In this document: positions 5,676-12,763 of the stretch, in pieces
Numbering within the stretch: position 1 is the first letter of the stretch
How the letters are laid out: every line of letters starts with the position of its first letter
Source: a virus
Reading direction: 5' to 3' (one strand)
IMG/VR virus record: IMGVR_UViG_3300032050_000679
Location: 1-26,923 of that record
Length of the DNA: 26,923 bases
The notes under the pieces: model-generated
Databases searched by the model: none
The model's input: the letters and a program-made list of their open reading frames with translations, nothing else
What the model was told of the DNA's origin: nothing
Translations under genes and position numbers: made by a program

Positions 5676-6049
5676 GCCAGCGCCGCCCGGTGATCCGCGA
5701 CCCGCTCACCGGGCAGATGCGCGGCCAGCGGCGCGTGTTCCTGACGGCTCAGCAGGCGGCAGTGATCCGCAAGGCGTGGGCGGAGGGGCTGTGCCGGGAC
5801 GCGATCGCCAAGCTGGCCGGCGTCACGGTCGACACGCTCTCGGCCCGGCTCCGCGACCAACTCGCCGACCTGCCCAAGCGCGGCCGCGGCGTCGGGGGCG
5901 GAAAACAGGCTGCCCCGCTCCGCGACCCGACGCCCGAGGAGATATGGGGCCATCTCACCCAGGAGATTCAGGCCAGGTGGACGGACGAGGAGCGCGAGAA
6001 CGCGTGGGTCGGCGGGCGAGACTTCAAGCGGCCGGAAACGGACCCATAG
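5672..6049 (+). CDS. HTH DNA-binding protein
   Basis: A 125-residue basic protein starting at a GTG that overlaps the resolvase stop. Residues about 30-58 (QQAAVIRKAWAEGLCRDAIAKLAGVTVDTLSARLR) form a helix-turn-helix of the kind found in phage regulators and small resolvase-like proteins. A basic hinge follows (KRGRGVGGGK), then an acidic helical tail (PTPEEIWGHLTQEIQARWTDEERENAW). It is the last gene before the tail-fibre genes, so a role as late-gene activator is possible, but this is inferred from position only. Confidence 0.65.
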   Translation: MSQRRPVIRDPLTGQMRGQRRVFLTAQQAAVIRKAWAEGLCRDAIAKLAGVTVDTLSARLRDQLADLPKRGRGVGGGKQAAPLRDPTPEEIWGHLTQEIQARWTDEERENAWVGGRDFKRPETDP

Positions 6050-6058
6050 GGTGTGCTC

Positions 6059-6379
6059 ATGCCAACAGCCGCCAACCTGCCGGGCTACCTCGCGCTCGCC
6101 TTCCGGAAGGGCGACACGTACGGGACGCTGGTGGATTTCTCGATCAACGTCACCGGCCATTCCTGGGATGCGTCGGTCTACTCGTTCACGACCGGCGCGA
6201 CGGTCGTCGAGCCGACGGTCTCGGTCGTGAGCGCGGCGAACGGCCAAGTCAACGTGAGCCTGACCCACACGCAGACCGCGGGGATGGCGGCCGGCACGTA
6301 CGGCTGGCGGCTGGAGTCGCAGGCCCCCGGCGACGTACGTCGAACGTACCTTCAGGGCGTGGTCGAGGTGGCCCCATGA
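6059..6379 (+). CDS. tail-fibre-module N-terminal protein (BppU-like), copy 1
   Basis: A 106-residue beta-rich protein. The pattern LALAFRKGDTYGTLVDFSIN ... W ... GQVNVSLTHTQT ... YGWRLES ... RTYLQGVVEV resembles the small N-terminal domain of phage baseplate-upper (BppU-type) and fibre-attachment proteins, which dock fibres to the virion. It is clearly paralogous to the protein at 7314-7682 (same order of GD, W, G-Q-x-x-x-S-x-T, Y-x-W, R-T motifs). I chose ATG 6059, seven bases after AGGG; an in-frame GTG lies at 6053. The stop overlaps the next ATG. Structural role is inferred. Confidence 0.6.
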   Translation: MPTAANLPGYLALAFRKGDTYGTLVDFSINVTGHSWDASVYSFTTGATVVEPTVSVVSAANGQVNVSLTHTQTAGMAAGTYGWRLESQAPGDVRRTYLQGVVEVAP

Positions 6380-6654
6380 GCGAGATTGCCGTTCAGGCGT
6401 CGACGCAGCCGATTACCGTCACGGCCTCGGCCGGGACCGTGCTGGCCGGCGTGTCCTCGAGCACCGTCTCGACGGCCGCCGGGGGCGGCGTCGGCCCCCA
6501 GGGCCCGCAAGGGATCCAGGGACCGCCGGGCGACGCGATCGGCTCGTCTGCCGACGTGCAGCTCGTCGGCCTGACCGACGGCGACGTTCTCAGCTACTCG
6601 ATCAGTGAAGGCGTCTGGAAAAACGCCGACGTTCTTGACGGAGGGAATTTCTAG
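6376..6654 (+). CDS. short collagen-like fibre protein
   Basis: A 92-residue protein starting at an ATGA overlap. It has a Thr/Ser/Val-rich beginning (MSEIAVQASTQPITVTAS), a short collagen-like stretch of Gly-X-Y triplets (GPQGPQGIQGPPGD, residues 40-53), and an end (LTDGDVLSYSISEGVWKNADVLDGGNF) that resembles repeat units in phage tail fibres. Collagen-like segments in fibres form trimeric rods. Its opening MSEIAV matches the opening MSDIAV of the gene at 7679, which occupies the same place in the second module copy. Confidence 0.65.
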   Translation: MSEIAVQASTQPITVTASAGTVLAGVSSSTVSTAAGGGVGPQGPQGIQGPPGDAIGSSADVQLVGLTDGDVLSYSISEGVWKNADVLDGGNF

Positions 6655-7313
6655 TGGCTACGCCCTTTCGTGTTCGTCGTCGTGCCGCCGGCGGGGCCTC
6701 CGGAGCTCCCGGGTCGCTGCTTCAGTCCGAGCTCGCCTATAGCGAGGTCGACCAGATTCTCTACGTGGGCCAGGGCACCGGCGGGACCGCGAGCGTCGTC
6801 GCCATAGGGGGGCCAGGGGCGTACCTGACGAGCGCGACGGCCGGCTCCACCTACCTCACGATCTCGAACGCGTCGTCGACCTACCTCTCGCAGGCCTCGG
6901 CCTCCTCGACCTACGTCACCCAGGCCACGGCCTCGAGCACGTACGCCCCGTTGTCTTCGCCGGCCCTCACGGGCACGCCGACGGCCCCGACGGCGACCTC
7001 CGGCACAAGCTCGACGCAGATCGCCACCACGGCGTACGTGTCGACGGCGATCTCGAACCTGGTCAACGGTGCCGGCGCGGCCCTGGACACGCTCCAGGAG
7101 CTCGCCGCGGCCCTGGGGAACGACGCGTCGTTCTCGACGACGATCACGACTTCGATCGGCACCAAAGCCGACCGGACGCTCTCAAATCTGACCGACGCTG
7201 GCGCGGCCCGGACGAACCTCGGGCTCGGGTCGATGGCGACCCAGGCCGCGAACAACGTCGCGATCACGGGCGGCTCGATCGACGGCGTCACGCTCGACGG
7301 GGGGACCTTCTAA
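6654..7313 (+). CDS. tail fibre protein with short YLT/YVT repeats
   Basis: A 219-residue low-complexity fibre protein starting at GTG, overlapping the previous stop by one base. Residues 24-40 (QSELAYSEVDQILYVGQG) match the virion-attachment opening common to many tail-fibre proteins. The middle has ~12-residue repeats (STYLTISNAS, STYLSQASAS, STYVTQATAS, STYAPLSSPAL), then a GTPTAPTATSGTSSTQIATTAYV motif split over 125-150 that is widespread in fibres. A helical region (LDTLQELAAALGNDASF) precedes the end GGSIDGVTLDGGTF. It probably forms a trimeric shaft. The stop TAA directly precedes the next ATG. Confidence 0.75.
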   Translation: MATPFRVRRRAAGGASGAPGSLLQSELAYSEVDQILYVGQGTGGTASVVAIGGPGAYLTSATAGSTYLTISNASSTYLSQASASSTYVTQATASSTYAPLSSPALTGTPTAPTATSGTSSTQIATTAYVSTAISNLVNGAGAALDTLQELAAALGNDASFSTTITTSIGTKADRTLSNLTDAGAARTNLGLGSMATQAANNVAITGGSIDGVTLDGGTF

Positions 7314-7682
7314 ATGGGCACGCTGACCAGGATCCCCGGTGAACTCAACCTGATTTTCGTTATCGGCGACGACCTGCCAATCACGATCGACCTCGACCAG
7401 GACGTGACCGGGTCGACCTGGGAGTGCGGCGTCTACGTCGACGGCGTGGGAGTGTTCGCGACGCTGCCGGCGAGCGGCTACGTGACGACGCCGGGGGCGA
7501 CCGTCTTCGCCCCGACTGTCACCGTCACCGACGCGGCCGCCGGCCAGCTCACGATCTCGATCACCGACGCCCAGACCGACATGATGCTCGACGGCGTGTC
7601 CTACCGCTGGTTCCTCAGGCAGACGCTCTCCGGCCAATCGCGGACGGTCCTGGCCGGCTTCGCGGAGGCCCGCGACCCGTGA
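7314..7682 (+). CDS. tail-fibre-module N-terminal protein (BppU-like), copy 2
   Basis: A 122-residue beta-rich protein paralogous to 6059-6379: a GDDLPITIDLDQDVTGSTW opening, GQLTISITDAQTD, then YRWFLRQT and RTVLAGFAEA. It therefore begins the second copy of the fibre module. The ATG follows the previous TAA with no gap, and the stop overlaps the next GTG (GTGA). It likely docks the following large fibre or adhesin to the tail; this is inferred from its resemblance to BppU-like domains and from gene order. Confidence 0.6.
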   Translation: MGTLTRIPGELNLIFVIGDDLPITIDLDQDVTGSTWECGVYVDGVGVFATLPASGYVTTPGATVFAPTVTVTDAAAGQLTISITDAQTDMMLDGVSYRWFLRQTLSGQSRTVLAGFAEARDP

Positions 7683-9406
7683 GCGACATCGCCGTCACCG
7701 TGACGAATCCGGGCTCGGCTGCCGTCACGATCGGGGCGGGTGGCTCGGTCTCCGCGACCGTCTCGAGCGGCGGCTCGGTGGCGGTCAACCTGCCGGGCGG
7801 GGAAGCCGCGTGGACCAACATCACCGGCAAGCCGACGACGTTCACGCCTGCCACGCACACCCACCTGGCCGCGGACATCACCGACCGGGCGACGGCCCTT
7901 GTGACCAGCGTCAACGGCCAGACGGGGGCCGTCACGGTCTCGGGCGGCGGTGGCGGGGCTGGCCTGTCGGACGCGGCCCCGCAGGATCTCGGGGCCGCGT
8001 CCGCTGGCGTTTCAATCACGGCAAGTCGGGCCGACCACGTTCACGAGATGCCGACGGCGGCGGACGTCGGGGCGCTCGACAACAACTCGATCGTCGATGG
8101 CGGCACCTATGCCGGATACATCCCTGAGAACACGATCACGATCACGACGCAGCCGACGAACCAGACGGCCGTCAGCGGCGCGGCCACGTTCTCGGTGGTG
8201 GCGGCCGTCGCCCCGGTCGGGGCGCTCTCCTACCAGTGGCAGAAGTCCGAGAACAACGGATTTTCGTGGGCTGCCGTTTCTGGCGCGACTTCGTCGTCGC
8301 TCTCGCTGACCTCGCTGACGAACCAGGACGACAACGACGACCAATATCGCGTTATCGTGTCATCAGCCGGCGCTACCAGCGTCACGAGCAACGCCGCCAC
8401 GCTCACCGTATCGCCGCCGCCATCGGCCAGCGGCTGGGTGCAGCTCGGAGCAGACATCGACGGCGCGGCCGTCGAGGAAGGGTTCGCGCGGTCCCTTTCC
8501 ATCAGCAACGACGGGACCGTCCTTGCTGCTGGGGCTTGGTCTGCTGACGTCGGCGGGCAGAACGCCGGCGTCGTTCGTGTTTACTCGTGGAACGGGACGG
8601 CATGGTCGCAGCGTGGGGCGGACTTCACGGGCGGTGGGGCGAACCAACTGGCAGGACGTAGCGTCGCTCTCAATGGAAGCGGATCCATTTTGGCAATCGG
8701 CCTCCCTGGGGCCGCCGGCGGTGAGTACCCAGTGAACGTTGGAAAGGTCAAGGTCTACTCATGGACCGGCACTGCCTGGGCTCAGCGAGGGGCGGATGTT
8801 ATTCCAGTAGACATTAGTTCAATGGGGCAAGCCGGCACCAGCGTTGCTATGGACGACTCTGGGGACTTGCTTGTCGTCGGCCAGCCATCCGCCTCGGACA
8901 CTACTGGCGACCAGGGCGGGAAGCGCTACGTCTACCAATGGGACGGGACGGCGTACGCGATTCTCGCTCCGTCTATGCTCGGGTTCGCCGGGGATTCGCT
9001 CGGTAGCAAAGTGGCGGTCAGCGGAGACGGGTCCACCGTCGTCGTGTCTTCGCCTGGCGACGATTTCAGCAGCAACGACGATCGTGGGAGCATCATCGTC
9101 CAGGGCGTGTCGGCGGGCCAGTACGGAACACCAGTGAGCATCTTCGGGCCGCTCGGGCGGAACTATTTTGGAATCGGCTCGCTTTCCGTGAACCTAGACG
9201 GAACCGTAATTGCCCAGGCCGGAGGGCTTCCGCCTCAGTTCTTTAGCGTGCTCGCGAAATCGGGCGGCACCTGGCTATCGCGGCCCCCCGGAAATGACCA
9301 TTTCCGCCGGCTTGTATTACTCAGTCGCAATAAGCGACTCCGGGACGGCACTAGCTGTTGGCACCGGCCACGGCGGGACGAACGCTGGCATCACGAGGGT
9401 CTATGA
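7679..9406 (+). CDS. large tail adhesin: Ig-like domain plus propeller-like repeats (frameshifted)
   Basis: A 575-residue frame from GTG 7679. Residues 45-62 (WTNITGKPTTFTPATHTH) and 75-87 (VTSVNGQTGAVTV) are common fibre motifs. An Ig-like domain spans about 151-246 (TITTQPTNQ ... SYQWQKS ... DQYRVIV ... SNAATLTV). Repeats follow, each with GADI/GADF, a DGT/GSG turn, a hydrophobic VLAAGAW-type strand and VRVYSWNGTAW, resembling blades of a beta-propeller. After about residue 537 the sequence becomes Arg-rich nonsense (HFRRLVLLSRNKRLRD), while the repeat pattern resumes in another frame from about 9291. The gene is thus broken by a +1 shift at 9284-9289; the intact product would end at 9584. 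Confidence 0.7.
   Translation: MSDIAVTVTNPGSAAVTIGAGGSVSATVSSGGSVAVNLPGGEAAWTNITGKPTTFTPATHTHLAADITDRATALVTSVNGQTGAVTVSGGGGGAGLSDAAPQDLGAASAGVSITASRADHVHEMPTAADVGALDNNSIVDGGTYAGYIPENTITITTQPTNQTAVSGAATFSVVAAVAPVGALSYQWQKSENNGFSWAAVSGATSSSLSLTSLTNQDDNDDQYRVIVSSAGATSVTSNAATLTVSPPPSASGWVQLGADIDGAAVEEGFARSLSISNDGTVLAAGAWSADVGGQNAGVVRVYSWNGTAWSQRGADFTGGGANQLAGRSVALNGSGSILAIGLPGAAGGEYPVNVGKVKVYSWTGTAWAQRGADVIPVDISSMGQAGTSVAMDDSGDLLVVGQPSASDTTGDQGGKRYVYQWDGTAYAILAPSMLGFAGDSLGSKVAVSGDGSTVVVSSPGDDFSSNDDRGSIIVQGVSAGQYGTPVSIFGPLGRNYFGIGSLSVNLDGTVIAQAGGLPPQFFSVLAKSGGTWLSRPPGNDHFRRLVLLSRNKRLRDGTSCWHRPRRDERWHHEGL
9284..9306 (+). other. frameshift point: C6 run followed by a hairpin
   Basis: Six C (9284-9289) lie where the coding frame changes by +1. 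CGGAAAT (9289-9295) and ATTTCCG (9300-9306) form a perfect 7-bp hairpin with a GACC loop directly on the run. One extra C from mutation or homopolymer error explains the shift; programmed slippage cannot be excluded. Confidence 0.65.
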
Positions 9407-9584
9407 CTGGAACGGGTCGGGCTGGGTCCAGCGTGGAGCAGACATCGCGGGCGAGGCGGCAAGCGACGTGTCTGGCGATTGCATCGCCATGAGCGCCGAC
9501 GGGACGATCGTCGCCATCGGAGCCTACGGCAACGACGGCGGCGGCACGAACTCCGGGCACGTCCGCGTATACCAGTGGCAGTAA
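9294..9584 (+). CDS. displaced C-terminal part of the propeller-like adhesin
   Basis: Ninety-six residues from ATG 9294 continue the repeat pattern of the preceding gene: TALAVGTGHGGTNAGITRVY, DWNGSGWVQRGADI, then SADGTIVAIGAYGNDGG and a final HVRVYQWQ. The blades match those of residues 252-535 of the upstream frame, so this is the real C-terminus of that protein in another frame rather than an independent gene. No good ribosome site precedes 9294. The stop is followed by AAGGAG serving the next gene. Confidence 0.6.
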   Translation: MTISAGLYYSVAISDSGTALAVGTGHGGTNAGITRVYDWNGSGWVQRGADIAGEAASDVSGDCIAMSADGTIVAIGAYGNDGGGTNSGHVRVYQWQ

Positions 9585-9594
9585 GGAGCGACCA

Positions 9595-11466
9595 ATGCCA
9601 AACAAAATCAAGCCGAAGCGGTCCTATACCAGCAACTCGGTCCCGCTCACGACGGACCTCGAGGCCCACGAGCTGGCGATCAACTGGGCCGACGGCGTGG
9701 CCTACACGAAGGACGCGAGCGGCCAGATCGTGACCGTCCCGCTGGGTGGTGGCGGCGGTGGTGGCGGTGGATCATTCTCGGGAACTGTCACGATACCAGC
9801 CAGCGGAGACGAAGAATTTAGCAGCGTCTCGCTGCTTATGCACATGGACGGCAGCGGCTCTTCGTTCACAGATTCATCTTCATCGCCAAAAACTGTGACC
9901 GTTGTCGGAAACGTCACTCAGTCAGCCACCCAAAGCAAGTTCGGAGGCAAGTCCGCGTACTTCCCGGGAGACGGGAACTATCTGTACCTACCAGACGACG
10001 ATCAGTTTGACCTGCCTGGTGACTTTGTCATCGAGGCGTGGGTGTACCTCACGGCGTACAGTCAGTCCTGGGCCGGCGCGTATGGCGCGTGCGTTGTGGC
10101 GAACTACAAAGGCGGCATCGTCGGCGAAAACCCTGGCTGGCAGTTGCGGATCAACGGGTCGTCGAGCGCTTTCGACACGATCAACGTCTACACGGGGACA
10201 ACCGACCTAAACTGGACTGGCGCGTCGATCAGCCTGAACACCTGGACGCACGTCGCCGTGTCGCGCAGCGGGTCGTCCATCCGCGCCTACGTCGCCGGCT
10301 CGCAGGTTGGAAGCGCAATCACGAACACCGACACGTTCACCGAGGGATCGTCCACGGATCGCCCGCTGTGGATTGGACAACTGAACGAAGCGACTTATCG
10401 GTTCGCGTTGCCAGGATATATCGACGACCTTCGAATCACGAAAGGCACGGCAAGAGGGTACACGGGCTCAACGATAGTTGTTCCCAGTGCTGCTTTTGGT
10501 GAGGCGTACACGGCCGCGCAAACGCTGCCTGTAACAGTCACCGGGTCGGGCGGATCCAGTTCCGGACTATCTTGGTCGAGTGCCCCCGCCTCGGCGACGG
10601 CGACCGGCACGGCGGGCCAGATCGCGTACGACGGCGAATACTTCTACGTGGCGACCGGGACGAACACCTGGAAGCGGACGGCGTTGGCGACGTGGGCGGG
10701 TTTCACGCCCGCGAGCGTGACGGGCCTTCAGCTCTGGCTGGATGCGAGCGATGCGAGCAGCCTGTACGACGCCACCACCGGCGGGAGCCTCGTCGCGGCA
10801 GATGGTGCTGTTGCTAGGTGGGAGGACAAGTCGGGCAACGCGAGGCACTTCACGCAATCAAGCAGCGGCAGCAGGCCGCTGCGGAAGACGAGCCAGCAGA
10901 ATGGCAAGGATACGTTGTTGTTTGCGCGTGGTGGTGGACCTACTTTTGGCGATGATATTTTGATCGGCTCTGATTTTGGTGATTACTTTCAATCAGGCCA
11001 ATCTGCAACAGTGTTTGTCGTATTAAAAACTCTCACGTCCAGCGTGCGGCATGAATTGATAAACAAGCAAAATGCTTCCGGAGGCTGGCGTTTTCTTTTG
11101 GAAAGCGACAACAAGGCGACTTTGTTTTTTGATGACAACAGCAGCAACCGCACAACAGTAGCGACTACCAGCACTGTTTCTACGAGCAGTTATTCGGTTC
11201 TGGCTTTTAAGGCATCCGGCGGCTCTCTGTCGTCCGCCGCAATTTATAAAAACGGCGCGTCGCTTGCTGTGTCGGCGTCTGGTTCGGTGACGACCGTAGC
11301 CGACAATTCAGAAGTGCTAGAAATTGGCGGTGCAACGTCGTCAGGCAGTGTGTTTGACTCGCTTGACGGGAACATCGCCGAAATCATCATCTACGACTCT
11401 GCCCTCTCCGGCACCGACCGCGAGGCGGTGGAGAACTACCTGCTGGCGAAGTGGGCGATCATATGA
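9595..11466 (+). CDS. tail fibre / receptor-binding protein with two lectin-like (LamG-type) domains
   Basis: A 623-residue protein. It starts with a virion-attachment motif (VPLTTDLEAHELAINWADGV, residues about 16-35) and a nine-glycine hinge near residue 52. A LamG/concanavalin-A-like domain follows (LLMHMDGSGSSFTDSS, KFGGKSAYFPG, IEAWVYL, WTHVAVSRSG, GYIDDLRITKG; about 80-290). A short fibre linker reads GTAGQIAYDGEYFYVATG. A second lectin-like domain runs from LQLWLDASDASSLYD to IAEIIIYDSALS near the end. Such domains bind surface glycans, so this is a candidate host-recognition protein. An AAGGAG site lies just upstream of ATG 9595. The stretch around 10,900-11,380 is much less GC-rich than its surroundings, which suggests exchange of the binding domain. 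Confidence 0.8.
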   Translation: MPNKIKPKRSYTSNSVPLTTDLEAHELAINWADGVAYTKDASGQIVTVPLGGGGGGGGGSFSGTVTIPASGDEEFSSVSLLMHMDGSGSSFTDSSSSPKTVTVVGNVTQSATQSKFGGKSAYFPGDGNYLYLPDDDQFDLPGDFVIEAWVYLTAYSQSWAGAYGACVVANYKGGIVGENPGWQLRINGSSSAFDTINVYTGTTDLNWTGASISLNTWTHVAVSRSGSSIRAYVAGSQVGSAITNTDTFTEGSSTDRPLWIGQLNEATYRFALPGYIDDLRITKGTARGYTGSTIVVPSAAFGEAYTAAQTLPVTVTGSGGSSSGLSWSSAPASATATGTAGQIAYDGEYFYVATGTNTWKRTALATWAGFTPASVTGLQLWLDASDASSLYDATTGGSLVAADGAVARWEDKSGNARHFTQSSSGSRPLRKTSQQNGKDTLLFARGGGPTFGDDILIGSDFGDYFQSGQSATVFVVLKTLTSSVRHELINKQNASGGWRFLLESDNKATLFFDDNSSNRTTVATTSTVSTSSYSVLAFKASGGSLSSAAIYKNGASLAVSASGSVTTVADNSEVLEIGGATSSGSVFDSLDGNIAEIIIYDSALSGTDREAVENYLLAKWAII

Positions 11467-11579
11467 TGTCGAATGACGCCTTCGCCGCCGCTCTCGTTCA
11501 CGCCTCAAACATGACACACAGTCTCGCCCGCTACACCGCGAACTTCACGCCGCCGACGGCCGCGTTCCCAGACGCATAG
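11463..11579 (+). CDS. possible 38-residue ORF, coupled to the fibre gene
   Basis: An ATG at 11463 overlaps the fibre stop (ATATGATG) and opens a 38-residue frame ending in TAG at 11577-11579. It contains HASNMTHSLAR, encoded by the first copy of a direct repeat. The second copy, in the same frame after the TAG, encodes HASNMTHSLAN and continues open to 11807. No family is recognised. It could be a small real protein, part of a longer amber-interrupted one, or a chance frame. Confidence 0.3.
   Translation: MMSNDAFAAALVHASNMTHSLARYTANFTPPTAAFPDA
11498..11528 (+). repeat. 31-bp direct repeat, copy 1
   Basis: Starts TCACGCCTCAAACATG and ends CTCGCC. It is repeated at 11594-11624 with one difference (T versus C at 11522/11618). 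The copies are 96 bases apart, a multiple of three, so the same reading frame is preserved. Confidence 0.8.
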
Positions 11580-11593
11580 TCCCATGACCACCG

Positions 11594-11624
11594 TCACGCC
11601 TCAAACATGACACACAGCCTCGCC
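11594..11624 (+). repeat. 31-bp direct repeat, copy 2
   Basis: Second copy of the repeat at 11498-11528. It lies in the 363-base stretch 11467-11829, in which I see only short doubtful frames (11463-11579; 11607-11807, 66 codons), this repeat and the hairpin at 11729-11787. Confidence 0.8.
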
Positions 11625-11728
11625 AACGCTGGCTCCGCGCCCTACGGAGTGTTTTCGGTACGGCGAGGCAGCCCCGACGCGACACGCAGCCCGACAACGG
11701 CCGAGCGACGATGGGAGCGGGGCAGTGG

Positions 11729-11787
11729 CCTCCCGGCGGGACAGGCACCGGCACTGATAAAGCCGCCAGCCGAACCCCGCCGGGAGG
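11729..11787. other. long-loop hairpin upstream of the HNH gene
   Basis: CCTCCCGGCGGG (11729-11740) and CCCGCCGGGAGG (11776-11787) form a perfect 12-bp stem around a 35-nt loop, followed by TTTCT. It could slow or end transcription between fibre and packaging genes, or be a protein-binding or packaging-related site. The T-run is too short for a confident intrinsic terminator. Confidence 0.5.
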
Positions 11788-11829
11788 TTTCTAGATCCGC
11801 GACATGATCCCTTCGGAGCTGCTCGACTG

Positions 11830-12123
11830 ATGCCGAACGCCCTCCCACGCTGGCGGCCAGCTTGCCCACGCGTCCGGCCGTCAAAGGAACGAGCCCACTA
11901 CACGTCGGCCGACTGGCGAGCCCGTCGCCTGCGGACCCTGATTCGCGACGCGTACACCTGCCGCGAGTGCGGTCGCGTCGTCCACGGCTCGGCGGCCCAC
12001 GTCGACCATATCGTCCCGCTCGAGGACGGCGGGACGGACGCCGACGCGAACCTACAAACGCTCTGCGAGGCTTGCCACGGCCGCAAGACACGCGACGAGC
12101 AGCGGCGGAAGGGCTACGCGTAG
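11830..12123 (+). CDS. HNH endonuclease (packaging-associated)
   Basis: A 97-residue HNH nuclease. The core has a zinc-type CxxC pair (Cys44, Cys47), the HNH metal site AAHVDHIVPLEDGG with His57, Asp59 and His60, then Asn74 in DADANLQTLCEACHGRKT with Cys79, Cys82 and His83. Small HNH proteins encoded just before the terminase genes in HK97-like phages work with the terminase in cutting concatemeric DNA at cohesive ends. This position and length fit that role. The start codon has only a weak ribosome site, and the upstream region is mostly non-coding. Confidence 0.88.
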   Translation: MPNALPRWRPACPRVRPSKERAHYTSADWRARRLRTLIRDAYTCRECGRVVHGSAAHVDHIVPLEDGGTDADANLQTLCEACHGRKTRDEQRRKGYA

Positions 12124-12280
12124 CCATTGTTTCAGGGCCGCTACGGGCCACGCTGGAGCCCATGGAACGCAACCAGGCCCCCGGGGTGGGGTCGGCCGAA
12201 CATCTGACAACCGACGGAAAGCCCCAGGCCCCATCGGCGCGAATTTCTGTCGGGTTTTGAGAACCTGGGAGGTCTCCGGC

Positions 12281-12763
12281 ATGGGCCGACGCGGTCCGAT
12301 CCCTGATCCGAAGAGCGAACGGTCGAAGACCGGCCGCAACTCGCGTGCACCTCGCGGACCTCGGTCTACTGGCGAGGCCCCGGCCCCGCCGGCCTCGATC
12401 GCCCACGACCCGCAGGCGGTGGCCTTCTGGGAGGCTCACGCCCAGCAGCTCGCCGCCGTGGGCCGCCTCCGCCCCGAACAGGCCGAGCCGTTCGCGATCC
12501 TGTGCCAGCTCCACGCCGACTGCGTGTCGCTGGCGAAGCAGGTCGCGGCCGAGGGCTGGATCACTGCCACCGACAAGGGGCAGGCCGCGAGCCCGGTCGC
12601 GAAACTCCTCCGCGACGCTCGTCGCGACTTCGTCGCCCTGGCCCGAGACTTCGGGCTGACCGCCGCCGCGGAAGCCCGCCTCCCCCAGGATCCAAACGAT
12701 GCCGCCAAGGAAGACGACGCCGAAGCCGCGCTCCTCCGGACCCTCGCGGTCAAGAGGGCCTAG
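12281..12763 (+). CDS. terS: terminase small subunit (P27 family)
   Basis: A 160-residue protein beginning MGRRGPIPDPKSERSKTG, the classic opening of P27-type small terminases. A helical core follows (DPQAVAFWEAHAQQLAAVGRLRPEQAEPFAILCQLHADC), and GWITATDKGQAASPVAKLLRDARRDFVALARDFGLT (split over about 107-142) matches the conserved family end. Small terminase recognises phage DNA and regulates the large subunit. I chose ATG 12281, eight bases after GGAGG (12268-12272), although an in-frame upstream start exists at 12257. The 157 bases between the HNH gene and this start hold no gene and would be a natural place for the packaging site, but I see no clear cos sequence. The gene overlaps the large subunit by 65 bases. 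Confidence 0.85.
   Translation: MGRRGPIPDPKSERSKTGRNSRAPRGPRSTGEAPAPPASIAHDPQAVAFWEAHAQQLAAVGRLRPEQAEPFAILCQLHADCVSLAKQVAAEGWITATDKGQAASPVAKLLRDARRDFVALARDFGLTAAAEARLPQDPNDAAKEDDAEAALLRTLAVKRA

Noticed and set aside
9745-9773. GGT/GGC-rich short tandem repeat
   Set aside because: It encodes a polyglycine hinge in the fibre protein and needs no other explanation.
12124-12280. cos site call in the gap before the small terminase
   Set aside because: Short palindromes (CCCCGGGG, TCGGCCGA) are present, but nothing in the sequence marks a specific cohesive-end site.
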